This document shows, in pieces, positions 1 through 7,082 of a DNA stretch of 46,446 nt; the first letter of the stretch is position 1; every line of letters starts with the position of its first letter. A program made the translations under genes and the position numbers. The stretch spans positions 1 through 46,446 of the forward strand of contig JAXMOZ010000017.1 in the NCBI GenBank assembly GCA_034382075.1, written 5' to 3'. The DNA comes from JAEULH01 sp034382075. GTDB taxonomy: Bacteria > Pseudomonadota > Alphaproteobacteria > Rhodospirillales > Defluviicoccaceae. The notes beneath the pieces are model-generated. The model saw nothing but the letters and a program-made list of their open reading frames with translations. It did not search any database and was not told where the DNA came from.

Positions 1-47
1 GACTCTTAATCAGCGGGTCCAAGGTTCGAGTCCTTGTGCGCCCACCA
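1..47 (+). tRNA. tRNA-Lys(CUU), 3' half only
   Basis: The window opens inside a tRNA gene. The anticodon loop reads CTCTTAA (3-9), giving anticodon CTT (Lys), and is followed by the 3' anticodon stem TCAGC. The T arm is CAAGG-TTCGAGT-CCTTG, and the acceptor strand ends in an encoded CCA (45-47). The 5' half lies before base 1. This copy is judged the functional one because bases 1-2 (GA) complete a paired anticodon stem, while the copy near 10040 has a mismatch there and no 5' half. Confidence 0.9.
2..47 (+). repeat. Left attachment site (46-bp direct repeat, copy 1)
   Basis: These 46 bases of the tRNA-Lys 3' half are identical to 10040-10085. Identity ends at 48 (C here, A at 10086). Being part of the tRNA gene, this side keeps the tRNA whole after integration. 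Confidence 0.9.
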
Positions 48-107
48 CCTTTTCAAGGGCTTACTGCAGGTGCCGCAGCGAGCCGCCGGCGCGGGGAGCA
101 CCGGGGT

Positions 108-122
108 AGCACCGACGGTGCT
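108..122. terminator. 15-bp palindrome after the portal gene
   Basis: AGCACCG-A-CGGTGCT is a perfect palindrome between the portal stop (152) and the left att site. It could end the capsid transcript or be a recombinase arm site. There is no T-run, so an intrinsic terminator is not proven. Confidence 0.35.
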
Positions 123-151
123 GTCGCAGCGACAAGGCGGCTGCGCTCGCT

Positions 152-1360
152 TCAGGTGCCCTCGGCCGGCGGCTGCGGCGGCGGCGCGCCGACCGGGGCC
201 ATGTTCATCGGCTGCAGGTGGGCGTCGCCACCGGGGATCGGCGGCAGGTTTTCCAGGGCGCGCACCTCGTTCACCGACAGCCAGCCCCACTGCCGGGCGA
301 CGGCGTAGGCGGCGTAGCGCTCCTCGGTCGAGCCGCGCAGCAGGCCCTCGACCACGTGTTCGAGCACGAAGCCCTGGGCGCGGGCGTCGGCGCTGAGCAG
401 CTGCGCCGCCAGGGCCTGTTCCAGGCGCACCAGCCAGGGCCTGAGCGTGAGCCGCACGAGGGCGCGCATCTGTTCCGTAATATTCGCAAAGGACGCGTGG
501 TCGAGGATGCCAATACAAGGCGGCGGAATATTGTAAAGCCTGCAAATATCCTCGTTCGACAACTTGCGTGACGCTATGAATTCTTGGTCGGCGTGCGACG
601 GCTGCAGCGTCTTCAAGTCCATGTCGGCCGGCAGCAGCGCCGGCCTAAAAGCCCGGGCCGCGCCGCGGTAGAGCTCTTCCCAGCGGTTGCGGGTCTCCAT
701 GGCCTGTTCGGCCGACAGCGGCACCTTGGCGACCAGAATGACGTCGGGCCGGGCCGAGTTTTCGTAAAAGCTCGCGGCGTAGGTCTGCTGGGCCAGGGCC
801 AGGTCGAGGGCCTCGCGGGCCACCTGGAGCGGCGACCGGCCCAGCACGCCGTCGCGCGACAGATGTCTCAGGTGCAGCACCTCGTCGGCCAGCAGGCGCA
901 CCCGGCCGCCGCGGTCGCCGGTGACGTCGTAGGCCAGCCGGCCGTTGGCCAGCTTGATCACGGTCACCGCCCCCGGTGGCAGCGGTTCCAGCGCGGTCAG
1001 GGCGCCGCGGCCGTCCCACGAGACCCGGCAGTAAGCGTTGCCGTGCAAGAGCAGCGAGCGCATCAGCAGCTCGCGCAGCTCGGCGCCGGTCATCCTGGCG
1101 TTGGGCTGGGCCAGCACCCGGGCCAGCGGGTGCGCCGGCGCTTCCTCGCGGCCGCCGTCGGGCCGCGGGCGGTAGAGCTTCAGCGGCAGGGTGGCGGTGG
1201 TCTCGGCGATCAGCTGGACGCAGGCCATGACCACCGGCAGGCCCTCGAGGCGGCCGCCAGGGCCGCCCAGGAGCGGGTGGGCGGGGTCGGCGCTGGAAAG
1301 CCCCCAGGTGGCCAGGGAACGCTGCTCCTGGGCCTTGCGGCGGCGCCAGGGCCACCTCAT
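152..1360 (-). CDS. HK97-family phage portal protein
   Basis: A 402-residue protein of the HK97-type portal family, which forms the dodecameric ring at the capsid vertex through which DNA is packaged. Family features seen include the N-terminal GLPVVMACVQLIAETTATLPL stretch (about residues 40-60), a conserved SRKLSNEDICRLYNIPP region near residue 265, and a proline-rich tail. The length is normal for the family, so it is not obviously truncated. The start at 1360 is chosen because AGAGGTGG precedes it and its ATG overlaps the protease stop (ATGA at 1357-1360). It is the last gene before the att site. In ordinary phages terminase and connector genes lie next to the portal; none is present here. 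Confidence 0.9.
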   Translation of the reverse strand: MRWPWRRRKAQEQRSLATWGLSSADPAHPLLGGPGGRLEGLPVVMACVQLIAETTATLPLKLYRPRPDGGREEAPAHPLARVLAQPNARMTGAELRELLMRSLLLHGNAYCRVSWDGRGALTALEPLPPGAVTVIKLANGRLAYDVTGDRGGRVRLLADEVLHLRHLSRDGVLGRSPLQVAREALDLALAQQTYAASFYENSARPDVILVAKVPLSAEQAMETRNRWEELYRGAARAFRPALLPADMDLKTLQPSHADQEFIASRKLSNEDICRLYNIPPPCIGILDHASFANITEQMRALVRLTLRPWLVRLEQALAAQLLSADARAQGFVLEHVVEGLLRGSTEERYAAYAVARQWGWLSVNEVRALENLPPIPGGDAHLQPMNMAPVGAPPPQPPAEGT

Positions 1361-1926
1361 GCCCGCCACCTCTGCGCCCGGGCTTCCAGCATCGCCAGCA
1401 CGCCGGCGGCCTGTTCCAGCCACCGGCGCTGCTGCTGCAGCGAGCGCAGCGCCACCGAGGTCTCGCCGTAAGCCGGCTGGGCGGTGACGGTGATCTCGGC
1501 CAGGGCCACGTCGGTCAGCGTGCGCCGCACCTTGCCGTCGTCGAAGGACCAGCGCTCGCCGCCGGGCTGCACGCGAAAGGCAAAGCTGGCCCCGGCCACG
1601 TCTCGCCGGCTGACCAGCACCGCCAGGTCGCGGCCGGCGGTGGTGTCGGGCAGGTCCAGCTCGAACGACAGGCCGATGGCGTCGGAGCCAAGCCGCAGGG
1701 TGCCGGCGCCGACCCGGCCCAGCACGTGGCGCTCGCGGTGGTCCCACAGCGCCAGGATGTCGCGCGGGGCGGCCAGCGAGGCGTCGAAGGCGCCCGGCGC
1801 CACCCGTTCGGCGAAGCCGCCCAGGTCCGAGGACCAGGCGCCGTAGACCGCAGCGTAGCCGGCCAGCTTGCCCGGCGCCGGGTGCACCAGGCTGGCGGCG
1901 GCCCGGCGTTCCAGGCCGTTGGTCAT
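1357..1926 (-). CDS. HK97-family prohead (capsid maturation) protease
   Basis: A 189-residue prohead serine protease, the enzyme that trims the capsid protein N terminus during head maturation. The likely catalytic residues are His63 (in LWDHRERHVLGR) and Ser114 (in GASFAF), the usual placement in this family. The length is typical for the free-standing enzyme. The start at 1926 is chosen because the conserved core begins about 20 residues later and longer in-frame sequence upstream lies over the capsid gene. It begins 2 bp after the capsid stop and overlaps the portal start, so capsid, protease and portal are translationally linked. Confidence 0.9.
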   Translation of the reverse strand: MTNGLERRAAASLVHPAPGKLAGYAAVYGAWSSDLGGFAERVAPGAFDASLAAPRDILALWDHRERHVLGRVGAGTLRLGSDAIGLSFELDLPDTTAGRDLAVLVSRRDVAGASFAFRVQPGGERWSFDDGKVRRTLTDVALAEITVTAQPAYGETSVALRSLQQQRRWLEQAAGVLAMLEARAQRWRA

Positions 1927-1928
1927 GG

Positions 1929-3182
1929 TCAGATGTCCACGGCGGCGGCGAAGGCCTCGGGATGGCGCACCGCCACGTCGACCGTCGCCATCGCCCGCAC
2001 CTGAACGTTGCCCTTGGAGTAGGCGGTGGTCTCGTACGGGTTGACGAGGATGTCCAGCTCGCTCCAGTAGCCGAGCACCAGCTCCGACCAGGCGCCGAGC
2101 ACCAGGGCGGTCTTGTCGTTGCCGACGCCCAGGTCGGTCGGCATCAAGGAGCTGGTCAGCAGCGGGAAGCCGGCCATGCGGTCGGGCGCATCGGCCAGCC
2201 AGCCGCCGCCGGCGTCGCCGGTGACCTTCAGCGTGTTGGCCAGGGTCGGCAGCACCGAGGGATGCGTCAGCCACGCCAGCGAGCCTTGGGCGGCGTCGGC
2301 GTTCTCGATGGCGGCGACGAACTCCAGCACCTTGGCCCAGGTGGCGGCCCAGGTGACGGTGCCCACGCCGACCGTGCCCAGGATGCCCACCGGCTGCGTG
2401 CCGCCGGTGCCGGCGATGGCCGCCTTGTCGATGGCCCGGGCCAGCACGGCGGCCAGGTCCGAGCGCACCAGCTGCTCGACGTCGGGCGACGTCTGCTGAA
2501 GCATGTTCCTCGACATCTCGACGATGCCGCCGCAGTGCTTGGGCGCCAGGCTGACCTTGTCGAACTCGGGGTCCGAGGGGGCGATGGCGGCGTTCTCGGC
2601 GACCCAGTGGCCCACCGCCGACTTGGTCAGGCGGGGGATGTCGACGTTGCCGGTCAGGCCCGAGAGCACCCGGGCCCCCAGCCGGCGCACGACCAGCCGG
2701 GCGCGCAGCGGCTCGATGAACAGGTCGGCGCGGTGATCGGTCGGGACCAGGTTGCCGCCCGGCCCGCCCACGGGCGCGGCGGTGGTCAGCACCCGCTTTT
2801 CGAGAGCCTGCAGCGGCACGGTGATGCCCTCGTGCCGGCGTCCACTGCGCCGCTGCAGCTCCTGGCTGACCTCGCGCTCGCGGCCGGCGTCGATGCGCTG
2901 GGCCATGTCGGGGATCTGGGCGGCGATGGCGCGCACCACCGAATAGCCGGCGAGCTCGTGGTCGAGCGGGTCGGGCTGGGCGTGGCTGCCGGCCGAGCGC
3001 TTCTCCGCGGCAGCCAGGAACTCGGCGCGGGCCAGGTCGGCGTCCAGGGCCTCGATCTCGGCCTTCAGGCCGTCGAAGCGGGCGCGGCCCTCCTCGTTGA
3101 CGTCGCCGGCGGCCAGGATGCCGCGCAGCTCGTCGAGCTTGCCGGCACGGCGCTCGGCCAGTTCATGGGGTCGTAGCAGCAT
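1929..3182 (-). CDS. HK97-fold phage major capsid protein
   Basis: A 417-residue major capsid protein. Residues 4-75 are charged and heptad-like (ELAERRAGKLDELRG, then LKAEIEALDADLARAEFL), matching the delta/scaffolding domain that the prohead protease removes. The core shows the family hallmark HWVAENAAIAPSDPEF, then VSLAPKHCGGIVEMSRNML, and ends in a P-domain-like strand region. The start at 3182 is backed by AAGGGAGA five bases upstream. No scaffold or decoration gene is seen nearby. It forms the shell with the portal and protease downstream, so the element should be able to build its own procapsid. Confidence 0.92.
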   Translation of the reverse strand: MLLRPHELAERRAGKLDELRGILAAGDVNEEGRARFDGLKAEIEALDADLARAEFLAAAEKRSAGSHAQPDPLDHELAGYSVVRAIAAQIPDMAQRIDAGREREVSQELQRRSGRRHEGITVPLQALEKRVLTTAAPVGGPGGNLVPTDHRADLFIEPLRARLVVRRLGARVLSGLTGNVDIPRLTKSAVGHWVAENAAIAPSDPEFDKVSLAPKHCGGIVEMSRNMLQQTSPDVEQLVRSDLAAVLARAIDKAAIAGTGGTQPVGILGTVGVGTVTWAATWAKVLEFVAAIENADAAQGSLAWLTHPSVLPTLANTLKVTGDAGGGWLADAPDRMAGFPLLTSSLMPTDLGVGNDKTALVLGAWSELVLGYWSELDILVNPYETTAYSKGNVQVRAMATVDVAVRHPEAFAAAVDI

Positions 3183-3295
3183 GGGGGTCTCCCTTCGGTT
3201 GGGTGTGGCCTCCGCCGCCGGGTATGACCGCACCTCCCCGGACCCGGCAGCGGTTCAGGGCCGACCACAGGCCCCGGAGAAGGACCCGGGGAGGA

Positions 3296-3883
3296 TCACT
3301 TGCGGGCCAGCGCGCGGTCGACGCAGCGCACGGCGGCCGAAACGTTGGTGACGACGACCGGCACATGCACCCGGTGACGGGTGAGGATGCGGGCCAGGGC
3401 GGCGGGCAGGTGGACCAGCTCGCCGGCGACAACTCGCACCTGCCGGCCCTCGGCGGTGACCAGCCAATAGCGGTCGTTCTCGCCCGGCTCGAGGGCCTCG
3501 AACTCGCGCAGGCCGCCGCTACGAACGGCGGCGTCCAGGGTGGCGGGGTCGAGGTCGACGTCGTTCAGGTAGCCGCCCACCGGCGCACCACGGGCCTCGG
3601 CGACGCGCCGCTGGCTGCCCTCGTGCTCGATCCGGGCCCGGAACGCCCCGGCGATCACGGCAAGGTCGATGCCGTCCTGCGTGGCTTCGTAGAGCAGCCG
3701 CGCCTCGATCAGGCCCAGCCTCGGGTAGAGCATTGGCCGGCCGCCGACGGCCTGGGCGCGGGCGGCCGGGGTGATGAGCAGCCCGCGACGGCGCCACGAG
3801 GCGCGCACGTCGCGGGTGGCATGGCCATCGGTGACCAGCTCCAGGGCCGAGGCCAGGTGCCTTTCGCTCATCGGGGCGGGCAT
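3296..3883 (-). CDS. Unknown protein opening the capsid module, possible N-terminal HTH
   Basis: A 195-residue protein I do not recognise. Residues about 15-60 (TRDVRASWRRRGLLITPAA, then a LYPRLGLIEARLLYEAT helix) look like a MerR-type winged-helix DNA-binding unit. The C-terminal half is mixed alpha/beta with an acidic middle (YLNDVDLDPATLDAAV). AAGGA sits 7 bp before the ATG at 3883 and a promoter-like sequence lies at 3911-3938, so it is probably the first gene of the late transcript. Its position before the capsid protein, where a small terminase or packaging-specificity factor would fit, together with a DNA-binding look, makes a packaging role conceivable. That is inference only; a late regulator is equally possible. 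Confidence 0.7.
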   Translation of the reverse strand: MPAPMSERHLASALELVTDGHATRDVRASWRRRGLLITPAARAQAVGGRPMLYPRLGLIEARLLYEATQDGIDLAVIAGAFRARIEHEGSQRRVAEARGAPVGGYLNDVDLDPATLDAAVRSGGLREFEALEPGENDRYWLVTAEGRQVRVVAGELVHLPAALARILTRHRVHVPVVVTNVSAAVRCVDRALARK

Positions 3884-3910
3884 GGGCGGATCCTTGGGTG
3901 TTGCGCGCCC

Positions 3911-3938
3911 ATTATGATGCGGACAGCGGTAACCGCAA
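3911..3938 (-). promoter_or_regulatory. Candidate late promoter of the capsid module
   Basis: On the minus strand TTGCGG (3933-3938) and CATAAT (3911-3916) are separated by 16 bp, a reasonable sigma-70-type promoter. It would start about 20 bases before the 195-residue gene at 3883. A 11-bp dyad (3926-3936) overlaps the -35 box, so the promoter may be operator-controlled. Confidence 0.5.
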
Positions 3939-3972
3939 CCCCATAAGGGCTATTTCCGCAGGAATTCTGCGG
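3926..3972. promoter_or_regulatory. Two operator-like dyads at the late promoter
   Basis: GCGGT-A-ACCGC at 3926-3936 and CCGCAG-GAATT-CTGCGG at 3956-3972 are perfect inverted repeats. Their centres (3931 and 3964) are 33 bp apart, about three helical turns. Both contain CCGCA/TGCGG or GCGGT half-sites like those near the AlpA gene. A further TGCGGTCA lies at 3989-3996. The rest of 3884-4094 holds no gene. Confidence 0.4.
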
Positions 3973-4094
3973 CCTTTACTGCCCTCTCTGCGGTCACCCG
4001 CCCGCGCCGAATTTCGCGCCTGCGAAAAATCGGCTGGGCGCGCGGTTTGCAGCCCAAGACCGGCCAGAGATGGAACACCCCCCTGCTGAAGGCT

Positions 4095-4460
4095 TCACAA
4101 GCCGCGGTCTACTGCTTCCGGATGCAGCTTCTGGAACAGCGAAAGCATCTGCCGCAGGTGATCGTTCGTGAACCACCCTTTCTCGGAGAGATGGGCCAGC
4201 CAGCCCAGCAGCTTCGCCGTCGTGTCGATGCGGTCGGCCGTCCACCAGTACTCGTCCGGGCGGCCACCCTCTTCCGTCGTCAGCCCCCAGCTGCCGTCCT
4301 TGTGCAGCCACACCGCCGGCCGTTCGCCCTTGAAGCGTGGCGCTGACTTCCAGCCGAGATCCCTGGCCTGCCGGAGCGTGTCGGCCAGCGCGGCCTCCTC
4401 CGCCTCGGCCTCGGCCTGCCACTCGCCCGGCCCGTAAACCTTGAACCCGCAGATCTCCAT
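4095..4460 (-). CDS. Unknown small acidic protein
   Basis: A 121-residue protein of unknown family. It has an alanine/glutamate-rich helix near residues 12-32, a tryptophan-rich middle (AVWLHKDGSWGLTTEE, then DEYWWTADRID) and a helical C terminus (HLRQMLSLFQKL). The ATG at 4460 is chosen over one 14 codons upstream because AAAGGTG lies 5 bp before it. It is separated from the early genes by a 250-bp gap with a strong hairpin, and from the capsid module by a 210-bp gap with the candidate late promoter, so it may be its own unit. No signal peptide or membrane segment is visible. Confidence 0.65.
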   Translation of the reverse strand: MEICGFKVYGPGEWQAEAEAEEAALADTLRQARDLGWKSAPRFKGERPAVWLHKDGSWGLTTEEGGRPDEYWWTADRIDTTAKLLGWLAHLSEKGWFTNDHLRQMLSLFQKLHPEAVDRGL

Positions 4461-4599
4461 TTGCGCACCTTTCGAATGACGAAAACGGCTCATTGACCGC
4501 ACCGCCGGCGGTCGCCTAAGCCTGCCGCGTTCTCTCCTGGGCCAGGGTTCCGCGGGTCACTCTGGTTGACGACGGGCACCGCACAGCCCCCTGCCTCTG

Positions 4600-4642
4600 G
4601 CGTGGCGTGGCTCGGCGTGGTGTGGCGAGGTGAGGCAAGGCA
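4600..4642. repeat. Degenerate GTGGC-rich short tandem repeat
   Basis: This gap between the two modules contains about seven imperfect copies of a 5-10 base GTGGC/GTGAGGC unit. No coding potential is convincing. It lies in the leader of the 121-residue gene. Its function is not known and it may be simple low-complexity drift. Confidence 0.4.
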
Positions 4643-4676
4643 CGGGATCCGCGAGACTTCTGCATTGATGAGTGGG

Positions 4677-4704
4677 CGGCGGGGCACCGGCAGGTGCCCC
4701 GCCG
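4677..4704. terminator. 12-bp perfect hairpin between early and capsid modules
   Basis: CGGCGGGGCACC (4677-4688) pairs perfectly with GGTGCCCCGCCG (4693-4704) across a 4-base loop. It lies just after the stop (4713) of the 64-residue gene, where a terminator or attenuator for the early transcript would be. On the minus strand there is no T-run; on the plus strand TTTCCGTTT follows. It may be a pause or processing hairpin. Confidence 0.5.
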
Positions 4705-4712
4705 TTTCCGTT

Positions 4713-4907
4713 TCAGTGCGGCGGCCCGGCGGCGCGCGCCTTCCGTTCCTCGATCACCTCGTCGATGTCGGCCTCGGGATCGACCTCGCCGGCCTCGATC
4801 TGCGCCAGGACCGCCTCGTACGCCTCGGGTATCGGGGTGTCGCTGAGGTCGACGAGGTCCATGAGGAGCTCGATCCCTTCGAGCGTTTCCCTGATTTTGT
4901 GCGTCAT
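4713..4907 (-). CDS. Small acidic protein, paralogue of its upstream neighbour
   Basis: A 64-residue acidic helical protein (IRETLEGIELLMDLVDLSD, then VLAQIEAGEVDPEADIDEVI). GGAGG lies 8 bp before the ATG at 4907. It aligns over most of its length with the N-terminal part of the neighbour at 4925-5299: shared features are a K/R-ET start, an EALM/ELLM helix, an I-x-SGE/AGE-VDPEA motif, and xEVLEER/DEVIEER followed by RA. Both end in PPH. This points to tandem duplication within the element. The function is unknown; the D/E richness would suit a protein-binding or DNA-mimic role, but that is speculation. Confidence 0.65.
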   Translation of the reverse strand: MTHKIRETLEGIELLMDLVDLSDTPIPEAYEAVLAQIEAGEVDPEADIDEVIEERKARAAGPPH

Positions 4908-4924
4908 GCTTCCATCCTCCCCGG

Positions 4925-5299
4925 TCAGTGCGGCGGCTGTTCGAGGTAGTCCACCGGGCAGCCCATGGCCCGCAGCTTGGCGCGGAGGGCGGGGTCCTTC
5001 CTGGCCCGGGCCTCGACGTCCCACAGCTTCCTCAGGATCGGCACGTCGCCCGGAAGGTCGGACAGGGCTGCAGTATCGAGGATCAGCTGCATGGCCTTGA
5101 CCTCGGCCTCGTCCTCGGCGGCGCGCGCCCAACGTTCCTCGAGCACCTCGTCGGCGGCGGCGAAGGCCTCGGGGTCGAGCTCGCCGCTGTCGATCATGGC
5201 CATGACCTCTCTGTGCCCCTCGACCAGCCTGCGGTCGACGCCTTCTCCCTGCGCCGCCATCAGGGCCTCGACCACCGCGACCGTTTCCTTGACCTTCAT
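4925..5299 (-). CDS. Small acidic protein, longer paralogue
   Basis: A 124-residue protein with two parts. Residues 1-65 resemble the 64-residue protein encoded next to it (VKETVAVVEALMAA, then MIDSGELDPEAFAAADEVL, then EERWARAA). The extra C-terminal part (ILDTAALSDLPGDVPILRKL, then a PVDYLEQPPH end) has no match I know. The start at 5299 (MKVKE) is preferred over the ATG three codons upstream because GGAGG then sits 9 bp away instead of touching the start codon. It lies in the early module, close after the zinc-finger-like gene. Confidence 0.65.
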   Translation of the reverse strand: MKVKETVAVVEALMAAQGEGVDRRLVEGHREVMAMIDSGELDPEAFAAADEVLEERWARAAEDEAEVKAMQLILDTAALSDLPGDVPILRKLWDVEARARKDPALRAKLRAMGCPVDYLEQPPH

Positions 5300-5304
5300 C
5301 TTCG

Positions 5305-5523
5305 TCATCCTCCTGTTGGGGTTTTGTCGGTTTTGTCGGTTCCCGCCGGCGCCAGGATGTAGCCCCGGCCGGCGTAGGGTGATCCGGCCCGCCAGCAGTG
5401 CTCGACCCGGTGCCCGTAGCCGCCGGCCGCGCCGTGCAGGTGCCAGCCACGGCAGTGGCGGCACCAGAACCGCAGGCCGCCGTCGGGCGTTTCCTCCGCC
5501 TCGATCTCCTCCCGATGCGTCAC
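5305..5523 (-). CDS. Small putative zinc-binding protein
   Basis: About 72 residues with a CRHC-x3-H-x-H stretch (WCRHCRGWHLHG), then GHRVEHC and a SPYAGRGYIL ending. The Cys/His spacing suggests a small zinc site. The GTG start at 5523 overlaps the ATPase stop (GTGA at 5520-5523), which implies coupled translation; an ATG at 5538 is an alternative. The stop lies just inside the start region of the next gene. Small proteins of this kind are often found beside replication genes of mobile elements, but I cannot assign a family with certainty. Confidence 0.6.
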   Translation of the reverse strand: MTHREEIEAEETPDGGLRFWCRHCRGWHLHGAAGGYGHRVEHCWRAGSPYAGRGYILAPAGTDKTDKTPTGG

Positions 5524-7082
5524 AGATCCATGTCCCATTCGTCGTCCGCGCCTGTAGGGGGGCTTCCAACCGCAACACCGCAACATCCGTTGTTCTTCAA
5601 GGACTTATGCGAATTCACAACCGCAACATGGTCGCCCGATGTTGCGGTTTGGTTTTGGTGCAACCCGTTGAATTCGTTGCCATGTTGCGGTGTTGCGGTT
5701 TGGTGGGGCTGTAGGTAGCGCGAGAAGGCGTCGTCGAACCATCGGCGGTCGTAGCCTTTCGGGGTCTCCTGGCCGAACCGGAGGGTCCGCGGTGCGATCT
5801 CGTACGGCCGGAGCAAGGAGGCGACCGCCGTGGGCGTGATCGGCTTGCGCTGGCGGCCCCACTCGACCCAGGGCCGCCCCTCCATGCGGGCCAGGGCTGA
5901 CGCCAGATCCGCCGACCGGATGCGCCGGGTGATCTGGCCCTCCTCGTCGCTTACGATTTCGGCGGAGGGCTCGGCGTCGAAGATCTCGCGAATGTCGGCG
6001 AGCAGCATGCTGCCGATGGAGCGGTCTTCCACCGCCCCGTCCCCGGACAGCGCCACGGCCGCCCGCCGCCCTCGTTCGCCCCAGCCGCCGCCGGCGCGAT
6101 CGGCGATGGCCAACAGCGGTTCCCAGTTGTCCCGGGCGCGGTCGTGCAGCCCGCTGGGCGTCGCCGGATCTGCCGCCGCGAGCGCGGCCAGATGATCGGT
6201 CGCCCAGCGGGCGGCCTTGCGCGCGAGCTCCTCAAGCAGCGGCGGCAGGTTGCCCAGACGCAGCCTCTCCACCGTCTCATCGGGCCGCTTGCGCTTGAGC
6301 GCAACCTGTATGGAGCGGTCGGTGAGCGTCGCCGGCAGCCGGCCGATCAGGGCCAGCGCCTTGGGCGCCCAGGTGGCGAAGCGCCGCGGCTCGTGGTCGT
6401 CGCCGACGCAGCGGATGACGCCGGCAGTGGCTCGGCGATGGCCGCTGTTCAGGACGCCGCGAAGCTCGTCGTTCTCGGGCGAGAGGAACGTCTCGACCTC
6501 GTCCAGCAGCAGCGTCGGCCGCCATTTTTCCATGGCCCTAAACAGCGCCGGCGCCGTCACGTTGGCGCCGGGCATGGGTTTCGGGGTCAGCTGCTGGAGC
6601 AGGTCCAGCAGCGTCGTCTTCCCCGACCGCTTTTCTGCCGAGACGATGGCAAGGATGGGCGAGATCGTCGCCGCATCGTGGCAGTGCGCGTGCAGGATCC
6701 ACAGCGCGACGGCGTCGGCGGCCGCGTCGGCCAGGACCACGTAGCGGCGCACCGCCGCGGCGAGCTCGTCGAGCAGCCAGGCGCCGGCGACAGGGGCCGG
6801 CCACGGCTCGGGCGGCTCCAGGGTCATGACGGTGCCGTTGCCGGCGGCGCCGTTGGCGTCTGTGCGCTTTGCGCGCACGAGTTGGTCGAGGATCTGCGCG
6901 CGGATGCCCAGCCGCTCGCTCGCCTGCTTGCGGGCGCGTTCGTAGGCCACCGGGTCGAGCGCGGCCAGACGGGCCAGCTCCGCATCGACATCGAGGCTCG
7001 CACCCTCCGGAGCCTGCTCCGGGGCTGCTTTCGTGGTCGACGTCAGGCGCTCGTATTCGGCCAGCTGGTCGATGTAGCTCAT
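5520..7082 (-). CDS. DUF3631-type P-loop ATPase (putative replication helicase)
   Basis: A 520-residue protein with Walker A (SAEKRSGKTTLL, about 148-159) and Walker B (PTLLLDEVETFL, about 189-200). A region follows that looks like DUF3631 (RPDETVERLRLGNLPPLLEE, then NWEPLLAIADRAGG, then SADLASALARMEGRPWVEWG, a winged-helix-like end). Such proteins are typically paired with a primase-polymerase in satellites and integrative elements, where they probably act as the replicative helicase/ATPase. The ATG overlaps the primase stop (ATGA at 7079-7082). The C-terminal 60 residues are low in complexity and rich in Thr/Ala/Gln, because the DNA there also holds the concentric inverted repeats at 5568-5700. 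Confidence 0.8.
   Translation of the reverse strand: MSYIDQLAEYERLTSTTKAAPEQAPEGASLDVDAELARLAALDPVAYERARKQASERLGIRAQILDQLVRAKRTDANGAAGNGTVMTLEPPEPWPAPVAGAWLLDELAAAVRRYVVLADAAADAVALWILHAHCHDAATISPILAIVSAEKRSGKTTLLDLLQQLTPKPMPGANVTAPALFRAMEKWRPTLLLDEVETFLSPENDELRGVLNSGHRRATAGVIRCVGDDHEPRRFATWAPKALALIGRLPATLTDRSIQVALKRKRPDETVERLRLGNLPPLLEELARKAARWATDHLAALAAADPATPSGLHDRARDNWEPLLAIADRAGGGWGERGRRAAVALSGDGAVEDRSIGSMLLADIREIFDAEPSAEIVSDEEGQITRRIRSADLASALARMEGRPWVEWGRQRKPITPTAVASLLRPYEIAPRTLRFGQETPKGYDRRWFDDAFSRYLQPHQTATPQHGNEFNGLHQNQTATSGDHVAVVNSHKSLKNNGCCGVAVGSPPTGADDEWDMDL
5568..5700. repeat. Concentric inverted-repeat array (candidate replication origin)
   Basis: A 19-base sequence (5568-5586, unit AACCGCAACACCGCAACAT) recurs as its exact reverse complement at 5682-5700. 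Inside it, AACCGCAACAT (5619-5629) and its complement (5639-5649) form an inner pair. Both pairs share the same centre at 5634. A further CGAATTC/GAATTCG pair lies at 5610-5616 and 5670-5676. The repeat unit TTGCGGT occurs six times. It lies within the 3' end of the ATPase gene. Iterons near the replication gene are common in satellites, so an origin is the favoured reading. Confidence 0.6.

Noticed and set aside
4600..4642. CRISPR array
   Set aside because: The repeats are only 5-10 bases, imperfect and without spacers. No cas genes or longer regular repeats were found in the window.
4490..4687. 65-codon minus-strand ORF in the gap between modules
   Set aside because: It covers the hairpin and GTGGC repeats, has no ribosome site and shows no protein-like composition.
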